DNA of 64,000 bases from Palsa-504 sp963819785 (GCA_963819785.1 CAWFXW010000037.1:248001-312000); one strand, 5' to 3'; positions 19,001 to 26,322 are shown, counted from the stretch's first letter. Numbers and translations: made by a program. Notes: a model not told the origin generated them from the sequence alone.

Positions 19001-20370
19001 GCCCCGGCCAGCCAGGCCAAGGTGGCGAGCCGCTCGGCCTCGGTGACCGCGGTCTCGATCGCGCGCTGGGCCTGCTTGGTGTCGATGTAGGAGACGTCCT
19101 TGCCGGTGTACACGGGATTCATGTCCCGGGTCTGCGGCGTGATCCACGCCCCCGCGGAACGCCCGGAACCGGCCTCCGCGCGGACCGCGGCGAAGAACTC
19201 GCGCGGCACGGCGGTGGTAAACCGCGGCCACACGTAGCGCTGGTTCCAGTCGCGGTGGATGTCGGTCACCCACCGGGCCGGGATCACGTGGTCCGACCCG
19301 ACCGGCAGCAGGACGTTCCGGGTCGTCGCGACCTGCGCCAGCGCGCGGAACTGCCCGTACGCCTCGGCCTCGGCGGCCTGCAGATCCGGCAGCGTGTGCA
19401 GCCGCCATCCCGCGCCATAGTGGTGCGCCATGTACGCGGTGAGCAGCCCGCTGCCGTCGGGTGAGATCCACTCGAACTCGGTGCCGAACTGCATCCGCCG
19501 GTCGCCGCCGCCCTCGGCCCCGGACGGCCCCCACTGATGGAACGGCCCGCGCGCCCACGAGGAGGAGGTCAGCCCGGCCGCCGCCATCAGGCCCGGATAC
19601 CCGGGGTCATGCCCGAACACGTCGAGCATCCACGCCGACTGCGGATCGCCGCCGAACACGTCCCGCTGGAACCCGATCCCGTACACCGCGTTGCGGATGA
19701 TGGCTTCCGGGCTGATCAGGTTGGTGCTCGGCTCGTTGTAGTTGCCGCCGACGATCTCCACCCGGCCCTCAGCCAGCAGCGTGCGCAGGTCGTGCCGGTC
19801 CTGCGGGAACGCGTCGAAGTACGGCTTGAGGTAGTCGATCTCGGCCAGCACGAACTTGTAGTCGTCGTCCTTCCTGGCCTTGTCCAGGTGCGCGCTGACC
19901 AGCTCGAAGGCGGCCCTGACGTCGGGCATCTGGCCGTCCTCGTCGGGCAGGCCGAGCCGGGCCTCGGCGAACTGCCCCTGGGTGTTCCACCACACCGGGT
20001 CGTAGTGGAAGTGGCTGACCATCCACATCGTCCAGCCCGGCTCGGCCACGATAAGGTCCGCCTCGGCCTGGACCCTTGAAGTCCGTCCCGATCCGGTCTC
20101 GACCGTCACCGTGACCCGGCGCGTGCTGCCCGGCTGATAGGGCGCCGCGATCTCGACCGGGATTTCAAAATCTCTCCGTTCGCCCAGGTTAAAACCGGTT
20201 ATTCCGAACGGGCCCGGGTCTGAAGTTCCGGGACCCTGCACGTGTACCGTAGCCGTGCCGTCCGTGGCGCTAGCTGGCCCGTCGTTCTCCAGCGTCACCC
20301 GCATGACCTGCAGCGGACGCTGCGCGGTCCCTACGAACAGGTCTGTCGATTCCACCCCGGCGATCCGCAT
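16051..20370 (-). CDS. Glycoside hydrolase family 38 alpha-mannosidase, multi-domain
   Basis: 1439 aa. An N-terminal beta-sandwich (residues 1-110) precedes the GH38 catalytic domain. Zinc ligands lie in HFHYDPVWW (His120, His122, Asp124), the nucleophile Asp250 in WMLDVFGHDPGYPG, and the late His motif in AYGAHHDGITGVESDQ. A mannosidase middle/C-terminal beta domain follows, with NEW3/NPCBM-like domains near 1200-1290 (RVALAEPGEAGLVTLTVG). No signal peptide is visible, so it probably acts in the cytoplasm on alpha-mannosides or recycled glycans. It starts 33 bp after thiE on the same strand, so cotranscription with thiE is possible though functionally odd. Confidence 0.93.
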   Translation of the reverse strand: MRIAGVESTDLFVGTAQRPLQVMRVTLENDGPASATDGTATVHVQGPGTSDPGPFGITGFNLGERRDFEIPVEIAAPYQPGSTRRVTVTVETGSGRTSRVQAEADLIVAEPGWTMWMVSHFHYDPVWWNTQGQFAEARLGLPDEDGQMPDVRAAFELVSAHLDKARKDDDYKFVLAEIDYLKPYFDAFPQDRHDLRTLLAEGRVEIVGGNYNEPSTNLISPEAIIRNAVYGIGFQRDVFGGDPQSAWMLDVFGHDPGYPGLMAAAGLTSSSWARGPFHQWGPSGAEGGGDRRMQFGTEFEWISPDGSGLLTAYMAHHYGAGWRLHTLPDLQAAEAEAYGQFRALAQVATTRNVLLPVGSDHVIPARWVTDIHRDWNQRYVWPRFTTAVPREFFAAVRAEAGSGRSAGAWITPQTRDMNPVYTGKDVSYIDTKQAQRAIETAVTEAERLATLAWLAGASFPHAALDKAWRLLAYGAHHDGITGVESDQVYLDLIGGWREAWELGSGARRDAVAALSGSAGPARAGVQVQVFNGLARPRSQLATVTVPLPEDGTGWVEVRDDAGGPVPALAEGILRREDDSLAEVTLTFQAKDVPALGYRTYQVVAAPAEGTAAGWQDAGAGAIENGRYRVTADPARGGTVSVADKRTGVCALARPGNELVIQDEYAQHPKHGEGPWHLSPKGPGTGSSAVAAAVRAERCPIGSRLVATFTLDGLEVTQETLLWENAERVEFRTHVDGYSDKDRLLRVRFPADVPGGLPVYQTATAVVGRSFGVADVDSAEHWYTLDNPAHQWFGLGSTARVRTGGPGGTVQAIGVAEVVCPDSSDSGLREVIRDLMVALAAAGVTATCSQAGGSRYGGLDADSNLPDVRIAVGGPDVNAFTAEVLAAAGRTLPGGTARAWVPAARSRAEAFAPSADVRGASDLPVLVVVGSGTSGLAAAVTGLAEDLADALVEGIGDTAPAASEAPLADRSVALLNRGTPSGVVTPDGTLHMSLMRSCSGWPSRIWIDGEPRTTPDGSSFAWQHWSHTFEYALASGPGDWRTAGLQASAEDYNHDLIAVTGGPAGASGGDLLSVEPASVTLSALKPRGNPLASERSPASGGDGEGEVTVRLRETNGRPATARVRLARPVVAAWLTDLLEETDGAALPVADGVAIVDMPAFGTVTLVLRTQSRGSDGLTAVEPVQPVYARYWLHGKGPAPAGNLPVAVHFSPTRVALAEPGEAGLVTLTVGCGPEPASGTVELVLPDGVTAANEPDLRYELAPGGYAAWDLTVRAAPGTGPGRYFAAARIRDEHGQVIEDTAMIAVGERRWPDPALPPEEALEVMQADFIAAANEAELTVLTPELRLTPGSRDEVQVSVSTQLASEMHGEAQLVSPFGTWDLFSPPSQGFSATTREPAVLRFAVTVPATARPGTRAWGLVKVMYFGRVRYSQAIPIKIVAG

Positions 20371-20402
20371 ATTTCATCGTGGCATACGCGGCAGGCATCC
20401 GA

Positions 20403-21050
20403 TCACACTGCGCGTAGCCGCCGGGTCAACGATGCCACGGCGGCGGCCGGGTCGTCGGCCTCGGTGATGGCCCGGACGACAACCACGCGGGTGGCCCCGG
20501 CGGCCAGCACCTCGTCCAGCCGGGCCAGGCTGATCCCGCCGATCGCGAACCAGGGACGCGCGGGTGTCGACCGGGCCACGTGGCTCAGCAGGTCCGCACC
20601 GGTCCCCGGGCGTCCCGGCTTGGTCGGCGTCGTCCAGACCGGCCCGGCGCAGAAGTAGTCCACGCCTGGCTCGGCAGCGGCCGCATCCGCCTGGGCCGGG
20701 CTGTGACTGCTCAGCCCGATCACCGGCCCGGCACCCAGGATGGCCCGCGCGACCGGCACCGGCAGGTCGTCCTGGCCTAGATGCAGCACGTCGGCCCCGG
20801 CCGCGAGCGCCACGTCGGCCCGGTCGTTGACCGCCAGCAGCCGCCCGTGCCGCCGGCACGCGTCGCCGAACACCTCGAGCAGCCTGAGCTCTTCCCCGGC
20901 CTCCAGGCCCTTCTCGCGCAGCTGGATGATGTCGACGCCCGCGTCCAGCACGGTGTCAAGGAACGGCACCAGGTCGCCGCGTGACCGGCGGGCGTCGGTG
21001 CACAGGTAGAGCCGCGCATCGGCCAGCCGGGCCCGCAAGTCGTCCGTCAT
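20403..21050 (-). CDS. thiE: Thiamine-phosphate synthase ThiE
   Basis: 215 aa TIM-barrel. It couples HMP-PP to the thiazole phosphate to give thiamine phosphate. Family motifs are present: DIIQLREKG, AVNDRADVALAAGADVLHLGQDDLP, GLSSHSPAQ, YFCAGPVWTTPTKPGRPGTG and PWFAIGGIS. It is divergent from the thiO-thiS-thiG-thiD operon, and the pathway's genes thus flank a transposon relic. No TPP aptamer was recognised upstream of thiE on its own strand. Confidence 0.96.
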   Translation of the reverse strand: MTDDLRARLADARLYLCTDARRSRGDLVPFLDTVLDAGVDIIQLREKGLEAGEELRLLEVFGDACRRHGRLLAVNDRADVALAAGADVLHLGQDDLPVPVARAILGAGPVIGLSSHSPAQADAAAAEPGVDYFCAGPVWTTPTKPGRPGTGADLLSHVARSTPARPWFAIGGISLARLDEVLAAGATRVVVVRAITEADDPAAAVASLTRRLRAV

Positions 21051-21222
21051 CAGATTTGCGCGGAGGATCCTTCGACGTTTACCCCGAGGCGAATCCGCGA
21101 CCCCTCCCCTCGCATTGCTCTCGGAGAATGTCAGTACCGGCCCTTACGATACGCATGAATAGGCCCTGTGAGGATACGAGCGTCCAGGCCGTGACCTACA
21201 CCCACTGAGAAAACCGGCGCAG

Positions 21223-21549
21223 GTGAGACGAGCTTACAAGTTCCTGCTGCGGCCAAATGGCGCGGCAGCCAAGGCCGGGTTGAACAAGTCGATCCTCGAC
21301 GCGGGCTGGGGGGTGTTCCTGCGAGTCCTCGCCGCCAAGGCTGAAAGCGCCGGACGGACGATCATCGCGGTCAATCCCCGCAACACCTCGCGTACATGCT
21401 CGGCCTGCGGGCACGTCGCCGCAGGGAACCGCATCAGTCGCACTGAGTTCCTTTGCCTTGCCTGCGGACACGAAGCGCACGCTGATGTGAATGCGGCAGT
21501 GAACATCCTACGGGCCGGGCTGGCCCGTCAGGCTGCGGAAGCGGCCTGA
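21223..21549 (+). mobile_element. Internally deleted TnpB (IS200/IS605 OrfB) relic
   Basis: GTG start and 108 codons. The first residues (RRAYKFLLRPN) match the TnpB N-terminus, but the frame then jumps straight to the C-terminal part: AGWGVFLRVLAAKAESAGR, NPRNTSRTCSACGH, the second zinc knuckle CLACGH and the last RuvC Asp in HADVNAAVNIL. The RuvC I/II region and most of the roughly 400-residue protein are missing, so nuclease activity is not expected. No TnpA is adjacent. A stem-loop typical of an IS605 right end follows at once. The relic sits between thiE and the TPP riboswitch. Confidence 0.85.
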
Positions 21550-21553
21550 GGAG

Positions 21554-21573
21554 CCGCTCCCTTCAGGGAGCGG
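21554..21573 (+). repeat. IS200/IS605-type right-end hairpin
   Basis: A perfect 8-bp stem, CCGCTCCC-TTCA-GGGAGCGG, 4 bases after the TnpB stop, followed by AGGAGTCAC. Palindromic hairpins like this are the transposase recognition element at IS605-family right ends and also lie in the region that would encode the TnpB guide RNA scaffold. Recognised by form and position. Confidence 0.65.
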
Positions 21574-21610
21574 AGGAGTCACCCAATCATGGGATATAGG
21601 CTTTAGCTAA

Positions 21611-21691
21611 CCACGGGAGCCTGCGGGCTGAGAGGGAGGCGAATGCCTCCGACCGTCGAACCTGATCCGGGTAATGCCGGCGAAGGGAGTG
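21611..21691 (+). promoter_or_regulatory. TPP riboswitch (THI element)
   Basis: Contains the conserved aptamer cores GGGCTGAGAGGG (21625-21636 region) and CGAACCTGATCCGGGTAATGCC followed by GGCGAAGGGAG (each quoted only in part: CTGAGAGGG, AACCTGATC, GCGAAGGGAG). It ends about four bases before the thiO start, and its closing GAAGGGAG is also the ribosome binding site. This suggests that TPP binding hides the Shine-Dalgarno sequence and blocks translation of the thi operon, the usual actinobacterial mode. Confidence 0.93.
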
Positions 21692-21694
21692 CAG

Positions 21695-22846
21695 ATGGCT
21701 GAGATCGCAGATGTGGTCGTGGCAGGCGGCGGCGTGATCGGAACCGCGATCGCCTGGCGGGCCGCGACCGCCGGGCTGGACGTCGTGCTCGTCGATCCCG
21801 AGGTGGGCGATGCTGCCACCCTGGTGGCCGCGGGCATGCTCGCCCCGGCCTCGGAAGCCCTGTTCGGCGAGGGCGCGCTGTTGCGGCTCAACCTGCTCGC
21901 GGTCCGGCGGTTCGGGCCGTTCGCGGCCGAGCTGGAATCTGCGGCCGGGCAGCATGTCGGGCTGCGACGGGAAGGGACGCTCGCCGTCGCCTACGACCCC
22001 GACGACTACGCCGCGCTGGCCCGGCTGACCGCCTTCCGCCTGTCGGCCGGCCTGGACGCGGAAGAACTGGACAGCCGGGCCTGCCGCGCGCTGGAACCGT
22101 TCCTGGCTCCCGACGTGCACGGCGGCGTGCTGTTCGGCGGCGACTGGTCGGTGGACAACCGCCGGTACGCGGTGGCCCTGGGCGAGGCGGCACGCTCGGT
22201 CAAGGTCCGGACCGTCCGGGACCGGGTGGTAGCGGTGCGGACCGGTGACGGGAAGGTCGGCGGGGTCCGGCTGGCCGATGGCGGCGACATCGACGCGCCG
22301 AAGATCGTGGTGGCCGCCGGCTGCTGGTCCGGCGCGGTGGACGGGCTGCCGGAGCCGCTGCGGACCGTGGTCCGGCCGGTCAAGGGCCAGCTCTTGCGGC
22401 TACGCCACCCGGCCGGGGTCCCGCCGGTCCTCAGCCACACGATCCGGGCCATCGTCCGCGGCACCGACGTCTACCTGGTGCCGCGGGCCGACGGCGAGCT
22501 GGTCGTGGGCGCCACGCAGGAAGAGCGCGGGCCGGATCGGACCGTGACCGCGGGCGCCGTGCACGACCTGCTCCACGAGGCGATGAGCGTCCTCCCGGTG
22601 ACCAGCGAGCTGATCCTGGCCGAGACCTGCGTCGGCCTGCGGCCGGGCACGCCGGACAACGGCCCGGTGGTGGGACCGTGCGGCCCGGACGGGCTGCTGC
22701 TGGCCACCGGGCACTACCGCAACGGCATCTTGATGTCGCCGGTGACCGCGGACGCGGTGCTGGCCCTGCTGGGCGGCCAGGCGCCCGCCCCGGAGTGGGA
22801 GCCGTTCACGCCGCAACGCTTCATCACCCCGGACGGGCCGCGATGA
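21695..22846 (+). CDS. thiO: Glycine oxidase ThiO
   Basis: FAD enzyme oxidising glycine to iminoglycine for thiazole synthesis. The start is set at ATG 21695, six bases after the GGGAG of the riboswitch; an ATG seven codons upstream lies inside the aptamer. The N-terminal dinucleotide fold VVVAGGGVIGTAIAWRAA, then VAAGMLAPASEA, VVAAGCWSG and the C-terminal GLRPGTPDNGPVVG and ATGHYRNGILMSP are all typical DAO-family motifs. 383 aa. It overlaps thiS by the 4-base ATGA, so the two are translationally coupled. Confidence 0.94.
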   Translation: MAEIADVVVAGGGVIGTAIAWRAATAGLDVVLVDPEVGDAATLVAAGMLAPASEALFGEGALLRLNLLAVRRFGPFAAELESAAGQHVGLRREGTLAVAYDPDDYAALARLTAFRLSAGLDAEELDSRACRALEPFLAPDVHGGVLFGGDWSVDNRRYAVALGEAARSVKVRTVRDRVVAVRTGDGKVGGVRLADGGDIDAPKIVVAAGCWSGAVDGLPEPLRTVVRPVKGQLLRLRHPAGVPPVLSHTIRAIVRGTDVYLVPRADGELVVGATQEERGPDRTVTAGAVHDLLHEAMSVLPVTSELILAETCVGLRPGTPDNGPVVGPCGPDGLLLATGHYRNGILMSPVTADAVLALLGGQAPAPEWEPFTPQRFITPDGPR

Positions 22847-23058
22847 GCATCCAGGTCAAGCTCAATGGCGAGCCGCGCGAACTGCCCGACGACGCCGCCC
22901 TGGCCGAGGCCGTCGCCGCCATAACCGACCTGACCAGCGGCGTGGCAGCCGCCGTCAACGGCGACGTCGTGCCCCGCGGTGCCTGGGCTGTCACGCCCTT
23001 GCGTGACGGCAACCAGGTCGAGGTGGTCACGGCGGTCCAAGGAGGTTTAGATGACTGA
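22843..23058 (+). CDS. thiS: Sulfur carrier protein ThiS, with an odd C-terminal extension
   Basis: 71 aa beta-grasp protein (VKLNGEPRELPDDAALAEAV, AVNGDVVPRGAW, DGNQVEVVTAVQGG). ThiS donates sulfur from a C-terminal thiocarboxylate, so the protein must end in Gly-Gly. Here the frame reads Gly-Gly-Leu-Asp-Asp before the stop. The DNA is GGAGGTTTAG; with one T less, TAG would fall directly after GG. Either a base has been added in the T-run (or is an assembly error) or the protein needs trimming. It overlaps both thiO and thiG, and its last codons contain the thiG ribosome binding site (AAGGAGGT). Confidence 0.9.
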   Translation: MSIQVKLNGEPRELPDDAALAEAVAAITDLTSGVAAAVNGDVVPRGAWAVTPLRDGNQVEVVTAVQGGLDD

Positions 23059-23866
23059 CAGCGACGTGCTGAGCCGGTCGGCTCCGGCCGACAAGTGGAC
23101 GCTGGCCGGCCAGGAGCTGGCCTCACGGCTGATCCTGGGCACTGGCGGAGTGCAGAGCCTGGACGTGCTGCGGCGGGTACTCGACGCCTCGGGCACCGCG
23201 CTGACCACGGTGGCCATGCGGCGCGTCACATCGGCGGGCGACGGCGTGGGCTCGCTCCTGGGTACGCTGCGCCAGGCCGGGGTGGCGATCCTGCCGAACA
23301 CGGCTGGCTGCCACACCGCCAGCGAGGCGATGCTCACCGCCCGGCTCGGCCGGGAGGCGCTGGGCACCAACTGGGTCAAGCTGGAGGTCGTGGCCGACGA
23401 CCACACCCTGCTGCCCGACCCGACCGAACTGCTCGACGCGGCCCGGACGCTCGTCGCCGACGGATTCGTGGTGCTGCCCTACACCAATGACGACCCCATC
23501 CTGGCCCGCCAGCTCGAGCGCGCCGGGTGCGCGGCCGTCATGCCGCTCGGCGCCCCGATCGGGTCCGGCCTGGGCGTGCGCAACCCGCACAACATCGCGA
23601 TGATCGTCGAGCAGGCCGGCGTTCCGGTCATCCTGGACGCCGGGATCGGGACGGCCAGCGACGCGGCCTTCGCGATGGAACTCGGTTGCGATGCCGTCCT
23701 GATCGCCTCGGCCATAACCCGCGCCGCCGAGCCCGAGCGCATGGCCACCGCGATGCGCCTGGCCGTCGGGGCCGGGTACGCAGCCCGAACCGCCGGGCGC
23801 ATTCCCCGCCGCTGGCACGCCCGCGCGTCCAGCCCCGTCGACGGACGCCCGGAGCTCCCCGAATGA
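23051..23866 (+). CDS. thiG: Thiazole synthase ThiG
   Basis: 271 aa TIM barrel that condenses DXP, dehydroglycine and ThiS-thiocarboxylate into the thiazole phosphate. The Schiff-base lysine is Lys110 in NWVKLEVV. SRLILGTGG, TVAMRRV, LPNTAGC, VMPLGAPIGSG and VILDAGIGTASDAA are all canonical. It has a near-perfect ribosome binding site, AAGGAGGT, five bases before the ATG. Its stop overlaps the thiD start (ATGA). Confidence 0.96.
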   Translation: MTDSDVLSRSAPADKWTLAGQELASRLILGTGGVQSLDVLRRVLDASGTALTTVAMRRVTSAGDGVGSLLGTLRQAGVAILPNTAGCHTASEAMLTARLGREALGTNWVKLEVVADDHTLLPDPTELLDAARTLVADGFVVLPYTNDDPILARQLERAGCAAVMPLGAPIGSGLGVRNPHNIAMIVEQAGVPVILDAGIGTASDAAFAMELGCDAVLIASAITRAAEPERMATAMRLAVGAGYAARTAGRIPRRWHARASSPVDGRPELPE

Positions 23867-24705
23867 ACCGTGTTGCCCCGGGGGGACGACCCCCCCATGC
23901 CCCGCCCAAGACGGGAATACCCAGAGTCCTGACCATCGCCTCGTCCGATTCTGGTGGCGGTGCCGGCATCCAGGCCGATCTCAAGGCGTTCGCGCGCTGC
24001 GGCGCGCACGGCATGTCGGCCATCGTCGCGCTCACCGCGCAGAACACCGCAGGCGTAACCGCCATCCACGAACTCCCGCCCGCCTTCGTGCGTGCCCAGA
24101 TCAACGCGGTCCTGGACGACATCGGGGCGGGCGCGGCCAAGACCGGCATGCTGTTCAGCAAGCCGCTGATCGAGGCCGTGGCCGACGCCCTGGCGCCACG
24201 GGACCTGCCGTTGGTCGTCGATCCGGTCATGGTGGCCAGCTCGGGCAGCAGGCTGCTCATGCCCAACGCCGTCGGGATCCTGGTCGAGCGGCTCTTCCCG
24301 CTGGCCACCGTGGTGACCCCCAACCTTCTCGAGGCCCAGGCGCTCACCGAGATCGCGACCGAGGACCGCGCCAAGCTCGCCGAAGCTCTCGTCGCTATGG
24401 GCGCGCGAGCGGCCCTGGTCACCGGGGGACACGGCGCCGAGCCCGTCGATCATCTCTTCGACGGCTCACGTCACCTGGCGCTTCCGGTCGCCCGCTGGCC
24501 CGTCGCCGCCACCCACGGCGCCGGGTGTACCCACTCCGCGGCCTTGGCCGCCGGCCTGGCGGCCGGCCTGTCCTTGCCCGATGCCGCGCGCCAAGCCGCC
24601 GCCGTGGCCGGTGACGCCGTTGCCCACGGCCTGTCCGATCTGGGCGCCGGCGAAGGCCCCGTCCACGCCCTGCACGGCCTGACGCCGCCCACGCCCCGCT
24701 CTTAG
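23863..24705 (+). CDS. thiD: HMP/HMP-P kinase ThiD
   Basis: 280 aa ribokinase-fold enzyme that phosphorylates hydroxymethylpyrimidine twice for joining by ThiE. Motifs: TIASSDSGGGAGIQADLKAF near residue 25, KTGMLFS, VVDPVMVASSG, VVTPNLLEA, LVTGGHG and the catalytic THGAGCTHSAALAAG. The N-terminal 18 residues are Pro-rich and extra compared with most homologues. ATG 23863 is chosen because it overlaps the thiG stop. Last gene of the riboswitch operon. Confidence 0.94.
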   Translation: MNRVAPGGRPPHAPPKTGIPRVLTIASSDSGGGAGIQADLKAFARCGAHGMSAIVALTAQNTAGVTAIHELPPAFVRAQINAVLDDIGAGAAKTGMLFSKPLIEAVADALAPRDLPLVVDPVMVASSGSRLLMPNAVGILVERLFPLATVVTPNLLEAQALTEIATEDRAKLAEALVAMGARAALVTGGHGAEPVDHLFDGSRHLALPVARWPVAATHGAGCTHSAALAAGLAAGLSLPDAARQAAAVAGDAVAHGLSDLGAGEGPVHALHGLTPPTPRS

Positions 24706-24785
24706 TTCCCCGCCGCCGCCAGGCCGCCACCCGAGCTTCCCGCCGCTCCAGCAAGAGCTCCCAGCAGGGTCCCGACGCCCCTGAC

Positions 24786-24815
24786 AACGTGGTGAAACCG
24801 CGGTTTCACCACGTT
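24786..24815. promoter_or_regulatory. Perfect 30-bp palindrome
   Basis: The half-site AACGTGGTGAAACCG is followed immediately by its exact reverse complement. A partial copy of the half-site (AGTTTCACCAC) appears about 17 bases further on. It lies 80 bp after thiD and 215 bp before the arsR-type gene. No T-run follows, so a protein-binding operator is as likely as a terminator. Confidence 0.6.
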
Positions 24816-24969
24816 CTAGTGTGCTGAAAGGCTAGTTTCACCACCCTGGATCGGGCGCTTGTGCCTTCGTGCGGCCGCCTGACTGATCTGCATACCCGCC
24901 TGGTCTGCGGTAAAGGGCGTGACTGCTAGGCGTACCGTGCGACCGACGCAGAGGACTTGTCCGCGCTCT

Positions 24970-24985
24970 CGGAAGTAGTCTTCCG
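24970..24985. promoter_or_regulatory. Inverted repeat in the arsR-type promoter region
   Basis: CGGAAG-TAGT-CTTCCG, followed 27-45 bases on by a related block with TTTCGAGGGTAGTCTTTCGAAA. The shared TAGTCTT core suggests two binding sites for the regulator encoded just downstream (autoregulation). Inference from position and symmetry. Confidence 0.45.
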
Positions 24986-25029
24986 AGGGATTTGTCAAAA
25001 CAACCCTTTCGAGGGTAGTCTTTCGAAAC

Positions 25030-25776
25030 ATGGCTTCCGAAGAGTTTCCCGCACCCGAGGTGACACCGGGTTCAGGGGAGTCTCCCGACCAGGACGGGAG
25101 GTCGTCGGGCGAGGCCCAAACGGAGCGCAGGATCAACCTGACCGACCCTAAGGCGATTCGGGCGCTGGCCCATCCGGTGCGGTGGGCGCTGCTGGAGGCA
25201 TTGGGCCAGGCCGGGACCCTGACGGCGACCCAGGCGAGCGAGATGCTGGGGGAGTCCCCGGCAAACTGCGCCTTTCACCTGCGGACGCTGGCCAAGTACG
25301 GGTTCGTCGAAGAGGCGGGCGGCGGAAAGGGCCGGGAACGTCCGTGGCGTCGGACCTACAACCAGATGAGCTGGCGGGCGCGGGTAGATGATCCGCAGGC
25401 CTCGCAGGCCGCCGAGGCCCTGGATCAGGTGTGGATGGAACGCTCGCTGAGCCGGGCGCGGCACAGCCTCACGTCGACGATCAGGTGGCCCGAAGGTCTG
25501 GAGGACAGCCTGGGCGCGAGCACCACCAGGCTGTACGTCACGGCTCAGGAGGCCGATCAGCTCTACACCCAGATTCACGATGCGTTCCAGCGCCTTCTCG
25601 GGCCACAGAACCGTTTCCGCGATCGCCGGGACCCTAAGCTTCGTCCGGCAGGTGCGATACCGGTGGAGTTCGTCCTGATGGGCTATCCGGTACTTGACCT
25701 CCCCCCGCTGCCGGCCGCCGAAGAGCTCGACAAGGCTAACGAAGCGGGTGCGGATCGCCCCGACTCGCCGGATTGA
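25030..25776 (+). CDS. ArsR-type winged-helix regulator, 248 aa
   Basis: After a 40-residue polar N-terminal tail comes a winged HTH (PKAIRALAHPVRWALLEALG, TLTATQASEMLGESPANCAFHLRTLAKYGFVEE, quoted in parts) with the ALAHPVR signature of ArsR/DUF-type repressors, then a beta wing (GKGRERPWRRTY) and a 130-residue helical C-terminal domain with no obvious metal-binding cysteines. This is a large actinobacterial subgroup that senses unknown signals. The ATG has no recognisable Shine-Dalgarno sequence, so translation may be leaderless. Its target may include the genes to its right. Confidence 0.85.
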   Translation: MASEEFPAPEVTPGSGESPDQDGRSSGEAQTERRINLTDPKAIRALAHPVRWALLEALGQAGTLTATQASEMLGESPANCAFHLRTLAKYGFVEEAGGGKGRERPWRRTYNQMSWRARVDDPQASQAAEALDQVWMERSLSRARHSLTSTIRWPEGLEDSLGASTTRLYVTAQEADQLYTQIHDAFQRLLGPQNRFRDRRDPKLRPAGAIPVEFVLMGYPVLDLPPLPAAEELDKANEAGADRPDSPD

Positions 25777-25995
25777 AACCCGCGGGCCGGGCCGCAACGT
25801 CAGACCCGGCGGCAGGATGGCCGGGTCGGATGGGCGGGCGAGCCAGGCCCGAGGCGCTAATGAGTCGGCCGCCCCGAACGTACAAGTCCATATGCGCGCA
25901 TTCAGGCGCAATCGCGGGCCGAGGCGGTCCAGGCCGCAGCTCCTGCGGGACGCAGCATCGCGCGTGGAACGCCCAGTCCTACGCACGCAAATCGA

Positions 25996-26032
25996 GATAT
26001 ATCTTGACTTTGCCAAAATTGCGATATATCTT
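25996..26032 (+). promoter_or_regulatory. Promoter with twin GATATATC palindromes
   Basis: GATATATC occurs at 25996-26003 and again at 26023-26030, 27 bases apart. Between them lies TTGACT (26004-26009), a good -35. TATCTT (26027-26032) at 17-bp spacing is a plausible -10 that overlaps the second palindrome. Such ATATATC boxes are common in front of actinobacterial PadR- or small-regulator-controlled genes. It drives the small ORF at 26071. Confidence 0.6.
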
Positions 26033-26070
26033 AACAAGTAGAAGTAGCACACGTACGAGGAGCCGTCATC

Positions 26071-26322
26071 ATGCATCCGGAACTTGCGCAGGGCCTGGTC
26101 GAGCAGCGCCGCGAAGAGCTCACCCGAACTACGGCGGAGACCAGGCGGTCCCGTGAATCAGGCCCGAGCTGGCTGAGCCGCCACGTGCCGCGCTGGCACG
26201 TCAGCTGGAGCCGCACAGTGCTGTCGCCCGCCACGGGGTCGGCCGCTGCCGACGGCGAGAGCCCAAGCCGCCGCGGCAGGGGCGGGTCGTCCCTGGTAAT
26301 CATCATCTCGGCCCACCGCTAG
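26071..26322 (+). CDS. Small conserved-type actinobacterial protein, 83 aa
   Basis: Starts MHPELAQGLVEQRREELTRTTAETRR, the same opening I recall from many short actinobacterial proteins of unknown role encoded near PadR/MarR regulators. The rest is basic and low-complexity, with a hydrophobic SLVIIIS near the end. A GAGGAG ribosome binding site and a clear promoter with twin palindromes precede it, which supports it as real. No function can be proposed. Confidence 0.55.
   Translation: MHPELAQGLVEQRREELTRTTAETRRSRESGPSWLSRHVPRWHVSWSRTVLSPATGSAAADGESPSRRGRGGSSLVIIISAHR

Noticed and set aside
21051..21215. Second TPP riboswitch upstream of thiE on the minus strand
   Set aside because: No CTGAGA and no AACCTGAT-type core could be found in the reverse complement.
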